From Acidobacteriaceae bacterium (GTDB lineage Bacteria > Acidobacteriota > Terriglobia > Bryobacterales > Bryobacteraceae), in NCBI GenBank assembly GCA_019244055.1, contig JAFATG010000223.1, positions 1 to 50,258 of the forward strand: a stretch of DNA of 50,258 bases. The letters are read 5' to 3'. Position 1 is the stretch's first letter. Each line of letters begins with the position of its first letter. The notes below the pieces were generated by a model, which saw nothing but the letters and a program-made list of their open reading frames with translations, made no database searches and had not been told where the DNA came from. Below, piece after piece: positions 41,499 to 50,258 of this stretch. Made by a program: the position numbers and the translations under genes.

Positions 41499-43241
41499 TC
41501 AAATCGCCTCCAGTTCTTCCTCGAGCAATTGCTTCTGATACAGCTCCGAATAGTAACCGCCGCGCGCCTGAAGCTGTTCATGTGTCCCGCTCTCGACAAT
41601 GGATCCATGGCTCAGCACGACGATGCGATCTGCGTTCTGCACGGTAGAGACTCGATGCGAAATCAATACGGTTGTGCGGTCGCGCATCACAACGGCTAGG
41701 CCGCTCAGGATCTTTGCTTCCGTTGCTGTATCCACGCTCGACAATGCATCGTCCAGAATCAACACGCGCGGGTTTCGCAAAATCGCCCTGGCGATCGCGG
41801 TCCGCTGCTTCTGGCCTCCGGAAAGGGTCAGGCCACGTTCGCCGATGATCGTATCAAGCCCACTTGGGAATGTGGCGATATCGGTCGAGAGCCCGGCGAT
41901 CTCCGCCGCCCATTCGATCTCTTTGCGCGTTGCATCTGTCCGCCCCCAGGCAATGTTTTCGGCCAGCGTCGCACTGAACAAAAACGTTTCCTGCGGGACG
42001 AACCCGATCTGCCGGCGTAACTCCTCGGGATCGAACTCCTTCACATCTATGCCGCCCAATAGCACTTGCCCGTGGCTGGGGTCAAACAACCGCGGAACGA
42101 GGCTCACCAGCGTTGTCTTTCCGCTTCCGGTGTGTCCGACAACTGCGATGGTCTCACCTGCCGCGATGTCCAGGTTGATGCCGCTGAGCGCGATCCTATC
42201 TCCAAAAAGAACGTTGACGTTTTCGAACTGGATTCTTGCCTCGCATTCGCTCGGATTCATGCTGCTTGCCGCCGGCGCATGAATAGAAGGCCGCTGGTGC
42301 AGGATTTCATTGATGCGGTTCAACGACGCGGTTCCCCGCTGCATCAGGTTGATGACCCAGCCGAACGCAATCATCGGCCAGATCAACATCCCCATGTAGG
42401 TGTTGAACATAACGAAGCTGCCGATGGAGATCCGTCCCTCGATCAACTGCCGCCCGCCGAACCAAAGCACGATCAAAAATGTCACGCCGATCAGCGCCTG
42501 CAACAGAGGCTCGAATAGCCCTTGAATCTTCGCGAGGCCGATGTTTTCACGAATATAGTCCCGGTTTAGACTCTCGAACTGCCCAATCTCGGCGCTCTCC
42601 TGGGCATACGCTCGAATTACACGAACGCCCGACAGATTCTCCTGAACCTTGCTGCTGATATCGGAGAACATCTTCTGGATGTGTTCAAACCGCACGTGAA
42701 TGCGCCGTCCAAAGAAAATTACCGCCACAGTAACAGCCGGCGCAGGGCTCAATGCCATTACGGTCAACCAGACATTGGTCTTTAGCATCACCGCAACCGA
42801 GAGCACCAGGGTGAGAAGCGTTTCGCTCCAATACATGATTCCAGGCCCTAGCATCATGCGCACGGCATTCAGATCGTTGGTGCTGCGGGCCATAATGTCG
42901 CCCGTGCGGTAGCGCGCATAAAAATCCTGAGATAACCCTATCAGGTGGGCGAACAAATCGTTCCGCAAATCATACTCGATGTCGCGCGAAATGCCGATAA
43001 TGATCACTCGCATCCAGTACTGGAAAATGCCCTTCACTAGTGACAGTCCGACGAGCACGGCCGCGAGCTCCAGTACCACCCGCATTCGGAAGCCAGCCGT
43101 CAGCGAGTCCACGCCGTATTTCAAGGCAATCGGCAGTGATGCCGCCAAAACGTCCTTCAGCAGCAGCGAGAGGAGGCCAAGCGCCAACCCGCCGCGATAG
43201 CGTCTTAGGTACGGCCGGAGCGTTAGAAGCAACTTCAGCAT
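41499..43241 (-). CDS. ABC exporter, MsbA-like (fused membrane and ATPase domains)
   Basis: The 580-residue protein has six membrane helices in about 1-310 and a nucleotide-binding domain with Walker A VGHTGSGKTTL, signature TLSGGQKQRTAIARA, Walker B VLILDDALSSVD and the switch histidine in LISHRVST. It is a half-transporter that works as a dimer, typically exporting lipids or drugs; lpxC and a phosphatidyltransferase upstream fit a lipid role, but this is inference. Its ATG overlaps the YdcF-like stop (TGATG). Confidence 0.92.
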   Translation of the reverse strand: MLKLLLTLRPYLRRYRGGLALGLLSLLLKDVLAASLPIALKYGVDSLTAGFRMRVVLELAAVLVGLSLVKGIFQYWMRVIIIGISRDIEYDLRNDLFAHLIGLSQDFYARYRTGDIMARSTNDLNAVRMMLGPGIMYWSETLLTLVLSVAVMLKTNVWLTVMALSPAPAVTVAVIFFGRRIHVRFEHIQKMFSDISSKVQENLSGVRVIRAYAQESAEIGQFESLNRDYIRENIGLAKIQGLFEPLLQALIGVTFLIVLWFGGRQLIEGRISIGSFVMFNTYMGMLIWPMIAFGWVINLMQRGTASLNRINEILHQRPSIHAPAASSMNPSECEARIQFENVNVLFGDRIALSGINLDIAAGETIAVVGHTGSGKTTLVSLVPRLFDPSHGQVLLGGIDVKEFDPEELRRQIGFVPQETFLFSATLAENIAWGRTDATRKEIEWAAEIAGLSTDIATFPSGLDTIIGERGLTLSGGQKQRTAIARAILRNPRVLILDDALSSVDTATEAKILSGLAVVMRDRTTVLISHRVSTVQNADRIVVLSHGSIVESGTHEQLQARGGYYSELYQKQLLEEELEAI

Positions 43242-43879
43242 CAGTCACCCAACCTCGCGGCAAACGTCTTCAACCATTCCAAAAGGAAAGTCTTCTGTCC
43301 ATTGCGAGTCTTCCACCAGGTGCTAGGCGTGAAAAATAGATCCGGTGCTGCAATCATCGTGAAGCGGAGCGAAGGCGCCTCCTGATGCCACAGATATGCG
43401 GCTCGCTTCGTGTGAAAGTTACTCGTAACGATCAAGATGTCGCGAATATCGCGAGTATTCAGATATTTGCGGAAGAAGATCGCCTCTGAACGAGTCGAGT
43501 CGACCCAGGATGGAATTTCAACTCTCTGAAACGTGGAAATGGAATACCCGTTTCGTCGTGCGTAGTCCACGTGGCAATCGCAACCCGCGCTTATCGGGTT
43601 CGGCGGCGAACTCACCAGAACAATTGGTGCAAACCCCTCCCTTGCAAGCTGTGCAGCTTTTATTATCCGTGTTCCGTAATCGTCACCGCCGAGCACGAGA
43701 ATCGCCTGCGCCTTCCGGGGGCTTTCGGCCTGAACGAGTGCGGCACCGGCGGCCGTCAACAAGGGAAGGCGGAAGATCCACACAGCGGCTGCGAGGATAA
43801 GGATCAGAATTACGAGAGAAAGGCAACCTCGAATGAGGCTGAGGAGCGGGCGCTTCTTGCGGGCGCGAAGATTGCCCAC
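43241..43879 (-). CDS. YdcF-like/DUF218 membrane-anchored protein
   Basis: The 212-residue protein has an N-terminal anchor (about 15-35, LSLVILILILAAAVWIF) and a DUF218 domain with KAQAILVLGGDDYGTRIIKAAQLA, FAPIVLVSSPP and ILIVTSNFHTKRAAYLW. The family includes SanA and YdcF, linked to envelope integrity and lipid-carrier biology. It lies between a small membrane protein and the ABC exporter, with overlapping stop and start codons downstream. Confidence 0.85.
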   Translation of the reverse strand: MGNLRARKKRPLLSLIRGCLSLVILILILAAAVWIFRLPLLTAAGAALVQAESPRKAQAILVLGGDDYGTRIIKAAQLAREGFAPIVLVSSPPNPISAGCDCHVDYARRNGYSISTFQRVEIPSWVDSTRSEAIFFRKYLNTRDIRDILIVTSNFHTKRAAYLWHQEAPSLRFTMIAAPDLFFTPSTWWKTRNGQKTFLLEWLKTFAARLGD

Positions 43880-43908
43880 AGCCGGGCGAGTTCGGTTCGA
43901 CTTCAGCG

Positions 43909-44493
43909 CTAATCCTTCTCTTTTGGATCGGCGCCGCGGGAGTCAAGTCTCCCGACAGTCTTCAACTTCTGATATAACCGCTCAATCTCGTCTTCTTCTT
44001 CCTCGCTCAGCATGCGCACGGGCTGATCGAGGGTAGAGGCATCGCCGTTAGAACCTGAGAGGCTCAGCCAAGTCCAGTAATCACGGTAAGCTACGCCATC
44101 GAACGTCGCCAGCTCCGAGTTCTTCCGCAACTGAAACATCAATCGCTCTATACGGTCAGGTTCCCCGGGATATACCAAGATCTTCTGCCGCGAATTTGTG
44201 AGCTTGATCCGAACCACTAAGGGAGAGAGAAACCGGCTACGGTTCACCTCGCGAACTTCGCGCCAGGCAATCGCCCTGTCTCCGACATTAAACTGGTTTT
44301 CTCCAACTCGAATTGCGGGCCGCGCCGCCAGCCAGAATAGCGCTGCCGCGGTTATTGCACACAATAGGCCAGGTATAAATGCGAGAGGAGCGCGAAACCC
44401 ACACAAAACACAGACCAGGGAACCTGCCAAGGCGGCCCATCCCACCCGGGCGTACAGGCGCGAGGGAACAAATATCTCGACGCTCGGCTCCAT
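43909..44493 (-). CDS. Membrane protein with a PH-like soluble domain, uncharacterised
   Basis: The 194-residue protein has two adjacent membrane helices (about 17-55), then a beta-rich part with RPAIRVGENQFNVGDRAIAW and VVRIKLTNSRQKILVYPGE, resembling bacterial pleckstrin-like (bPH) folds, and a helical acidic end with MLSEEEEDEIERLYQKLK. Function unknown; the layout resembles small envelope proteins of the YdbS/bPH group. It lies 31 bases after the pgsA-like gene. Confidence 0.6.
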   Translation of the reverse strand: MEPSVEIFVPSRLYARVGWAALAGSLVCVLCGFRAPLAFIPGLLCAITAAALFWLAARPAIRVGENQFNVGDRAIAWREVREVNRSRFLSPLVVRIKLTNSRQKILVYPGEPDRIERLMFQLRKNSELATFDGVAYRDYWTWLSLSGSNGDASTLDQPVRMLSEEEEDEIERLYQKLKTVGRLDSRGADPKEKD

Positions 44494-44524
44494 GTCTTCA
44501 GGCTACTCCCCGGCCCTAGCCCCG

Positions 44525-45082
44525 TCAAACCCTTTTCGCTGGTGCCGGCGCTTTCGCCATGAGAATGCCGATCCGCACGTAGTCGAACCCGCTGACGCCC
44601 GTAAACACGGCAGTGCAGCCGAGCGCGATCTGCCGTAGAACAATGAGAAATGCGCTCGGAACCGCGGCTACAATCAACACCAGCAGGACGAAGACTATCT
44701 GAAAGAAGGTGCTAATCTTCCCGTGCATGGTTGGAGGGAATTTGCGGATTCCACGGAGCGTTCTGAGTAACGCCGCGCCGGTGACGATTACTACGTCTCG
44801 GGCGACCACCAGAGCCAGCAGCCAAAGCGGTACGAGACCCACCACCCCGAGGGTGAGAAACACCGCGACCAGCAGAGTTTTGTCTGCCAGTGGATCTAGT
44901 GCTGCGCCAAGTTTCCCAGCAACCCCGAGGCGGCGTGCCGCGAAGCCATCGAGCCAGTCGGTTAAACCGGCGAAGATAACTAGCCCTAGCGCCGATGCGA
45001 ACCGCCGTTCGAGCAAGAGCCAGACCACTATGGGCGAGGCGATTAGACGAAGTGAACTGAGGAGGTTAGGTAGCTGGCCCAA
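44525..45082 (-). CDS. CDP-alcohol phosphatidyltransferase (PgsA-like)
   Basis: The 185-residue membrane enzyme has the family signature TDWLDGFAARRLGVAGKLGAA followed by LDPLADK, that is DxxDGxxARxxxxxxxxGxxxDxxxD, which binds CDP-diacylglycerol and metal. It likely forms phosphatidylglycerophosphate or a related phospholipid; PgsA versus cardiolipin-type cannot be told. The TTG at 45082 is the only start between an upstream stop and the conserved first helix. It follows lpxC by 25 bases. Confidence 0.88.
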   Translation of the reverse strand: MGQLPNLLSSLRLIASPIVVWLLLERRFASALGLVIFAGLTDWLDGFAARRLGVAGKLGAALDPLADKTLLVAVFLTLGVVGLVPLWLLALVVARDVVIVTGAALLRTLRGIRKFPPTMHGKISTFFQIVFVLLVLIVAAVPSAFLIVLRQIALGCTAVFTGVSGFDYVRIGILMAKAPAPAKRV

Positions 45083-45107
45083 ACCACATCATAAGTAGCA
45101 GTTGTGT

Positions 45108-46028
45108 TTAGGACACTAGTGCGTGGGCCGCTCCCGGTTTTCGCACCGCCGATCGGTCGAAGGTCACAATCTCATAAAACGACCGGTCGGACATGAGTTG
45201 ATTTACCAGCGCGACATGCATCGCATGCCCCGCTTTTTCGGCCACAACACTCCCAAGCAAGGGCCAGCCCACCAACGCGAGATCTCCGATCAGGTCCAAC
45301 GCTTTATGGCGGCAACATTCGTCTACAAAGCGCAAACCGTTCGGATTCGCGACGCCTTTCCTCGTGAAGCATACTGCGTTTTCGAGCGTAGCTCCCCGAA
45401 TCAGGCCCATATCTCGCATCTGATCCAGCTCGTATTCAAATCCGAAGGTGCGGGCTGGCGCGATCTCGGCGGCATAATTCTCGGGAGTAAGCTCCAGTTC
45501 CAGGGTCTGCTCCCCCACCAAGGGATGGTCGAAAAAGACTTGACACCGAAGCTGGAACGTGTCGCTCGGTAGAATGGCCACTCGTTTGCCATTCGCTTCG
45601 ACGCTCACCGGTTTGATAATTCGCATGTACCGCCGAAGCCGGCTCGTCTGCTTCCGCCCGGCCCGCCGCAGCAGGTTTACGAATGGAAGGCCGCTCCCAT
45701 CCAGAATGGGTAACTCGAGATTGTCCAGTTCAATGAATGCGTTATCAATCCCCATGCTATAGAGCACGCTTAACAGGTGCTCCGTAGTGGAGATCAGGAT
45801 TCCTTTCGGATGCATCAGGCTAGTCGCATAACTGACGCGCTCCACGTATTCCCAACTCGCAGGAATCCGCGTGTTTTCCAGGTCCGTGCGGACGAATACG
45901 ATACCTGACCCAGCCGGAGCTGGAGCGATTCTTAAGTGAACTGGCGCTCCATGGTGGAGACCGATGCCTTCGATCTCCACTGGACGGCAGATGGTTGTTT
46001 CACAAACCATGCAGGAAGTGTCCAGCAT
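45108..46028 (-). CDS. lpxC: UDP-3-O-acyl-N-acetylglucosamine deacetylase
   Basis: The protein (306 residues from ATG 46028) has the zinc His in TTEHLLSVLYSMGIDNA, the DECCRHKALDLIGDL block with His and Asp ligands, and the catalytic His in KAGHAMHVALVNQL. LpxC commits lipid A synthesis, so the cell has a lipopolysaccharide outer membrane. The opening ETTICRPVEIEGIGLHHG is typical. A TTG at 46040 and ATG 46010 are alternative starts; none has a good ribosome site. It is the first gene of the minus-strand cluster and diverges from the M28 peptidase. Confidence 0.93.
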   Translation of the reverse strand: MLDTSCMVCETTICRPVEIEGIGLHHGAPVHLRIAPAPAGSGIVFVRTDLENTRIPASWEYVERVSYATSLMHPKGILISTTEHLLSVLYSMGIDNAFIELDNLELPILDGSGLPFVNLLRRAGRKQTSRLRRYMRIIKPVSVEANGKRVAILPSDTFQLRCQVFFDHPLVGEQTLELELTPENYAAEIAPARTFGFEYELDQMRDMGLIRGATLENAVCFTRKGVANPNGLRFVDECCRHKALDLIGDLALVGWPLLGSVVAEKAGHAMHVALVNQLMSDRSFYEIVTFDRSAVRKPGAAHALVS

Positions 46029-46242
46029 AGCAGGAGACAATACATCAGTACACGCTAATTACCTGATTCAAAGAGGGTTGTTCGCGATCAGTGTGGCGTT
46101 TTCGCAACATCCAATGGTGCATGCGCTCTTGTTGTGTGTCGATTTTGCAGCGAGTCCATGCTGAATTCGATCTGGCGCGCGTAACCTCTTGATCAGAAAT
46201 CGCGTTTCTACACGACGTACACTCGACTAAGACTCAATCTCA

Positions 46243-47835
46243 ATGCTCTCCCGAAGGACCGCTTTCGTCTGGGGTGCCGCGGCACTCGTCCCTCTCTTTC
46301 TCGTTGCTGAAGAGAACGTAGACCTCCTGATTGTGAATCGAATTAAGGCCGAGGCTTTTTCGAACTCGAAGGTCATGGATACGATGTTTTTCCTGACCGA
46401 TGTCTATGGCCCGCGCTTAACCAATTCGCCCAACTATAAGGCAGCCGGCGATTGGGCCGTCAAACGCCTCCAAGAGTACGGTCTCGTCAATGTCAAAGAG
46501 GAGAAATGGGGTCCATTCGGTAGGGGCTGGGCGAACAAGTATTACGAGGCTCGCATGATCGAGCCGCAAGTTTCACCTCTGATTGGCATTCCGCTCGCCT
46601 GGACGAGCGGCACCAAAGGCAGCATCACCGGGGAACCGATCTTAGCGCCCATCCGTACCGAGGCAGACATCGAAAAGTTCAAGGGCAAATTGAGGGGCAA
46701 GATCGTGATGATGAGCGAGGTCCGCGAACTACCGTTCCCGACCGAAGTCGAAGGCCACCGCTACACGGATGCTGAATTGGTATCCGAAGTAGAAGCGCCG
46801 GAACCGGGTCGAACCGGTCTCCGCGCTGCCCGGGCGCCCGGCAATTCCGCCGGTCCTCCTATGTCCCGCGAAGAGCGAATCAAGCTGCAAGAAAAAATTC
46901 GGCAATTTCTGCACGACGAAGGCGCCCTCATGGTTCTGCAGGCCAGCCGTGGAGACGGCGGGACGATATTCGCCCAGTCCGGCGGCCCTTATCAGGCGGA
47001 TAAGCCAGTCGCGATTCCTGGTGTGGTGCTCATGCCGGAGCAGTACAACCGCATCGCTCGATTGACCGAGCACAACATCCCCGTCAAGCTCGAGTTTAAT
47101 ATCCAGAATGAGTTTTACGGGAATAGTCCGGACTGTTTCAACATCGTCGGGGAGATTCCCGGCACGGGCCCGCACAAAGATGAAGTGGTGATGCTGGGCG
47201 CGCATTTCGATTCCTGGCACGGCGGCACCGGGGCGACCGATAACGGCGCGGGCAGCGCGGTCATGATCGAAGCTGTTCGCATTCTGAAGGCGCTGAACGT
47301 CTCTATGGATCGCACCGTTCGCATCGCGCTTTGGGGCGGCGAAGAAGAAGGTCTGCTGGGGTCGAAAGCCTACGTGAAGGAACATTTTGGCGACCCCAAG
47401 ACCATGAAACTTACGGCCGATCAGGGGAAGCTATCCGGCTACTTCAATTACGACAACGGAACCGGCAAGATTCGCGGCGTCTACCTGCAAGGCAACGATA
47501 TGATGCGGCCTATTTTTGAAGCCTGGTTCGCTCCATTCAAAGATCTGGGCGCGTCCACTATCAGCATCCGCAACACGGGCGGAACAGATCATCTCTCTTT
47601 TGATGCAGTCGGCCTGCCCGGCTTCCAGTTCATCCAGGACCCGATGGATTACGAGACTCGTACGCATCATTCCGACTTGGATGTGTACGATCGCATCCAG
47701 CCCGGCGATTTGATGCAGGCCTCCGCGATCATCGCGTCTTTCGTTTACAACACCGCGACACGTCCGGACATGCTGCCCAGGAAGCCGCTACCGAAGCCCG
47801 AACCGGAATCTCGTCCGCGCCCCAGCGTGGAATAG
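46243..47835 (+). CDS. Exported M28-family zinc aminopeptidase/carboxypeptidase-like
   Basis: The 530-residue protein has a signal peptide (about 1-22), an N-terminal part with VYGPRLTNSPNY, a PA-type insert near 110-240, then the M28 metal site: GAHFDSWHGGTGATDNGAGS, WGGEEEGLLGSKAY, NTGGTDHLSFDAVG and TRTHHSDLD. These supply the His, Asp and Glu ligands of two zinc ions. It probably digests peptides outside the inner membrane. No strong ribosome site is seen before ATG 46243. Confidence 0.92.
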   Translation: MLSRRTAFVWGAAALVPLFLVAEENVDLLIVNRIKAEAFSNSKVMDTMFFLTDVYGPRLTNSPNYKAAGDWAVKRLQEYGLVNVKEEKWGPFGRGWANKYYEARMIEPQVSPLIGIPLAWTSGTKGSITGEPILAPIRTEADIEKFKGKLRGKIVMMSEVRELPFPTEVEGHRYTDAELVSEVEAPEPGRTGLRAARAPGNSAGPPMSREERIKLQEKIRQFLHDEGALMVLQASRGDGGTIFAQSGGPYQADKPVAIPGVVLMPEQYNRIARLTEHNIPVKLEFNIQNEFYGNSPDCFNIVGEIPGTGPHKDEVVMLGAHFDSWHGGTGATDNGAGSAVMIEAVRILKALNVSMDRTVRIALWGGEEEGLLGSKAYVKEHFGDPKTMKLTADQGKLSGYFNYDNGTGKIRGVYLQGNDMMRPIFEAWFAPFKDLGASTISIRNTGGTDHLSFDAVGLPGFQFIQDPMDYETRTHHSDLDVYDRIQPGDLMQASAIIASFVYNTATRPDMLPRKPLPKPEPESRPRPSVE

Positions 47836-47837
47836 AG

Positions 47838-48674
47838 TTGTGCGGGACCCGGTGGCGGGTGACACACTGGTCACAAGTGCTTTCGAGGTTGCTGGTGCTT
47901 CTGGCATTCGGTTGCGGGGCCATCTTCGCTCAGGGGAATTACGAGATTCAAGTCTATGGTTCTGAAACCGTTCCCGCGGGCAAAACGATGATCGAACTGC
48001 ATAGCAACTATACGGCGGAAGGGAGCACGACCACCACGGACGGAACGTATCCCACGAATCACCAGGTACACGAGACGGTGGAGATCACACAGGGTTGGAA
48101 TAGTTGGTTCGAGACCGGGTTCTATATTTTCACCAGCATCGGCCCGAATGGTCAGGGCTATCAATGGGTGGGGGATCACATCCGGCCGCGAGTGCGAGTT
48201 CCGGATTCGTGGAAGTGGCCCGTGGGCGTGAGCCTCTCAATGGAAATTGGCTACCAACGGCCCGTCTTTTCGCCGGACACCTGGACTTGGGAGATCCGGC
48301 CCATCATCGATAAACAACTGGGAGCTTGGTATCTGGCGTTCAACCCCGCCCTCGAACGCTCCTGGCACGGTCCGAGCGTGTCGCAAGGCCTCGAATTTTC
48401 GCCTGCCGTCAAAGTGAGTTATCAATTCACAAAGAAGGTCGCGGGCGGCTTTGAGTATTATGGCGAAACCGGACCTGTGACCGGGTTTGACCCTTTCTAT
48501 GAACAGCAGCAGCAGATCTTTCCGGCGCTGGATTTTGATTTCGGACCCGAATGGGAGCTGAATTTCGGAGTGGGCATCGGCTTAACGCGCAGCACGGATC
48601 ATCTGATTGTGAAAATGATTCTCGGCCGTCGTTTCAACTTCCTTGGTCCGCGCGCGCTCAAGGCGTCGAACTAG
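47838..48674 (+). CDS. Outer-membrane beta-barrel-like protein, uncharacterised
   Basis: The 278-residue frame begins at TTG 47838, which has GGA six bases upstream; GTGs at 47859 and 47877 are also possible. A hydrophobic signal ends near AIFAQG, and the rest is alternating aromatic and polar strands with WNSWFETGFYIF, GDHIRPRVRVPDSWKWP and a closing MILGRRFNF. This looks like a small barrel of the transporter type found after peptidases and lipid genes; no family is certain. It starts two bases after the M28 stop, so it may be coexpressed. Confidence 0.7.
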   Translation: MCGTRWRVTHWSQVLSRLLVLLAFGCGAIFAQGNYEIQVYGSETVPAGKTMIELHSNYTAEGSTTTTDGTYPTNHQVHETVEITQGWNSWFETGFYIFTSIGPNGQGYQWVGDHIRPRVRVPDSWKWPVGVSLSMEIGYQRPVFSPDTWTWEIRPIIDKQLGAWYLAFNPALERSWHGPSVSQGLEFSPAVKVSYQFTKKVAGGFEYYGETGPVTGFDPFYEQQQQIFPALDFDFGPEWELNFGVGIGLTRSTDHLIVKMILGRRFNFLGPRALKASN

Positions 48675-48745
48675 ATAGGGTGATCCTGAACCGTCCGCTA
48701 CAAGCAAAACTCTGATAAGATTGGTCGCATTTAACGATTGTCGCG

Positions 48746-50155
48746 ATGAAGACTAGAGCACGACACCTCACTTGCGCTCTCGCAACTGTTGTCGCGGGCA
48801 CCCTGTTGCACGCACAAACGAACCAAGTCGATAGTTTTCAAGTTCCCGTTACGTATTACAAGCTGCCGAACGGATTGCGCGTCATTCTCTCACCGGATCA
48901 CACAGCTCCCACGGTCGTGGTTGCGATCTACTATCGCATCGGTTTCCGGGTAGAACCGAAGGATCGAACGGGCTTTGCGCATCTGTTCGAGCACATGATG
49001 TTCCAAGGATCGCAGAACCTAGGCAAGATGCAGTTCATCAGACTCGTGCAGGAGAACGGAGGAATCCTAAACGGCTCGACGCGCTTCGATTTCACGAACT
49101 ATTTCGAATTGTTGCCCTCGAACAAACTCGAAACGGCGCTATGGGCCGAGGCCGACCGCATGAAAGGCCTCGCAATCAACGAAGATAATCTCAAGAATCA
49201 ACAGGGCGTAGTAAGCAACGAAGTGAAAGTCAACGTGCTGAATGCACCCTACGGCGGATTTCCTTGGCTCTTTATCCCTCAATACGCCAATACAAACTGG
49301 TACAACTCCCACAATTTTTACGGGGAGCTGAAAGATATTGAAGCCGCGAAGCTAGAAGAGGTGCAGAGCTTTTTTAAGACTTATTACGCGCCGAACAATG
49401 CCGCCCTCGCAGTGGTTGGCGATTTCGAGCCGGAGGCGGCGAGGGCAATGGTCACCAAGTATTTTGGACCGATCCCAAAATCAAATTTACCCGCCCAGCC
49501 AGACCTCACCGAGCCTTCGCAGCAGAAAGAGATCACTGCAACAAGAAAAGATTCCCTCGCAAACCGGCCTGCGCTCGCGTTCGCCTATCACATGCCGCCC
49601 CGAAACACGCCTGAGTACTTTGCCATGGGGTTGCTCGATCAAATGCTGATTCAGGGGGATGACAGCTTGCTGTACGAAGAACTCGTGAAGAAGCGCGGTT
49701 ACACGGGCAAAATCTCCGGCGGGATCAATGTCGATCTCGGCGACATGTTCGACTACAACGGCCCGATGCTCTGGACAACGTACCTGATTCACGATGCAAG
49801 CGTTGGAGCGGACCAAATCATGGCATCGGTTGACAGCGTGATCGCGGGATTGGAGGCAAAGCCAGTCGATCGCTCGCTGCTGGATCGAAACATAGTGAAG
49901 ATGCGAGCCTACATCTACGATTCGATGTCGCAATTTGGCGGATTTGGACGGGCCAATTTGCTCGCCTGCTTTGCGCTATTTGATGATGATCCATCGGAGA
50001 TCAACAAACTCGAGGCGAATTTCCGAAGCGTCTCGCCGGAGATCATACAGCAGACAGCGCGTGAATATCTGCGGAAAACGAATCGCACGGTTCTTATCGT
50101 AGAACCGGGAGCCTCGGAAAAAGCCAAGACTGCTTCAGCCGGGGGCAAGCAATGA
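48746..50155 (+). CDS. Exported M16-family zinc protease (active subunit)
   Basis: The 469-residue protein has a signal peptide (about 1-23), then the M16 domain start with YYKLPNGLRVIL, the inverted zinc motif HLFEH (His79, Glu82, His83) and the third ligand Glu159, exactly 76 residues after His83 in the usual HxxEHx76E spacing. The second half has the family's C-terminal fold. The gene overlaps the next start (ATGA), which encodes its likely non-catalytic partner. It probably acts in the periplasm. Confidence 0.93.
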   Translation: MKTRARHLTCALATVVAGTLLHAQTNQVDSFQVPVTYYKLPNGLRVILSPDHTAPTVVVAIYYRIGFRVEPKDRTGFAHLFEHMMFQGSQNLGKMQFIRLVQENGGILNGSTRFDFTNYFELLPSNKLETALWAEADRMKGLAINEDNLKNQQGVVSNEVKVNVLNAPYGGFPWLFIPQYANTNWYNSHNFYGELKDIEAAKLEEVQSFFKTYYAPNNAALAVVGDFEPEAARAMVTKYFGPIPKSNLPAQPDLTEPSQQKEITATRKDSLANRPALAFAYHMPPRNTPEYFAMGLLDQMLIQGDDSLLYEELVKKRGYTGKISGGINVDLGDMFDYNGPMLWTTYLIHDASVGADQIMASVDSVIAGLEAKPVDRSLLDRNIVKMRAYIYDSMSQFGGFGRANLLACFALFDDDPSEINKLEANFRSVSPEIIQQTAREYLRKTNRTVLIVEPGASEKAKTASAGGKQ

Positions 50156-50258
50156 AGCTAGTTTTCGGCGCGATGATCTTGGCCGCTTCGATGGCCGTGT
50201 TCGCACAAGAAAAGGAACTGCCTCCCGAGGGAGGACCTCCCAAGCCATTTCATCTGGC
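50152..50258 (+). CDS. Second M16-family peptidase subunit, partial
   Basis: The gene begins at ATG 50152, overlapping the M16 stop by four bases, and runs off the window. About 35 residues are visible: a signal peptide ending in VFAQ, then a proline-rich lead with ELPPEGGPPKPFHL, which is the usual start of the partner subunit in two-gene M16 pairs. The zinc motif is not in view, so its activity cannot be judged. Confidence 0.8.
   Translation, partial: MKLVFGAMILAASMAVFAQEKELPPEGGPPKPFHL

Overview
The window looks like a chromosomal segment of a Gram-negative, free-living member of the Acidobacteriota (perhaps near Solibacter/Bryobacter). Support: two large permeases of the acidobacterial duplicated orphan permease (ADOP) type, a CehA/McbA-like hydrolase tail of a kind I associate with acidobacteria, lpxC and OmpH (outer membrane), and fairly GC-rich coding sequence judged by eye. 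Lineage is inferred from gene content only.

Left end (1-4100): a CehA/McbA-type hydrolase tail, then a decayed tract with a FISUMP-domain pseudogene, an intact S66 LD-carboxypeptidase, an orphan nucleotidyltransferase, a broken beta-lactamase-type hydrolase and tRNA-Leu(UAA). From 4.2 to 12.2 kb: HU with its promoter and terminator, TatA, a YIP1-like membrane protein, a CusF-like lipoprotein, a minus-strand run (2-hydroxyacid dehydrogenase, threonine dehydratase-like PLP enzyme, Nudix hydrolase, heme A synthase), a zinc-ribbon membrane protein, a PfkB sugar kinase and a flavin reductase. From 12.2 to 17.2 kb: a Cys-rich protein, a 49-residue protein facing it, then a minus-strand group read ompH, anti-sigma kinase, STAS antagonist, LuxR-type regulator, YfgM-like protein, dGTPase.

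17.3-26 kb is a fatty-acid block: ECF sigma factor and anti-sigma factor, hot-dog thioesterase, acyl-CoA dehydrogenase, acyl-CoA ligase, and a divergent FadB-type/thiolase pair that would complete beta-oxidation. An ExeA-type ATPase follows.

27.0-32.3 kb holds the most unusual locus: csm1-csm2-csm3-csm4-csm5 of a type III-A CRISPR effector on the minus strand, with no CRISPR array, cas6, cas1/cas2 or csm6 in the window. Its Cas10/Csm1 is only 491 residues, starts directly at Palm1 (no HD nuclease domain), and has EGDG where the GGDD cyclase motif belongs. Csm3 keeps the aspartate used for target-RNA cleavage. Csm2 has an RG-rich N-terminal tail and Csm4 an acidic C-terminal tail. This suggests an RNA-guided RNase that has lost cyclic-oligoadenylate signalling and DNase activity.

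32.4-50.3 kb: an exported alpha/beta hydrolase, two divergent ADOP permeases, GTP cyclohydrolase II, a LytS-type sensor kinase, a minus-strand envelope cluster (lpxC, a CDP-alcohol phosphatidyltransferase, a membrane protein, a YdcF-like protein, an MsbA-like ABC exporter, a Tat-exported TIM-barrel protein), an M28 peptidase, an outer-membrane protein and a pair of M16 peptidases, the second cut by the window edge.
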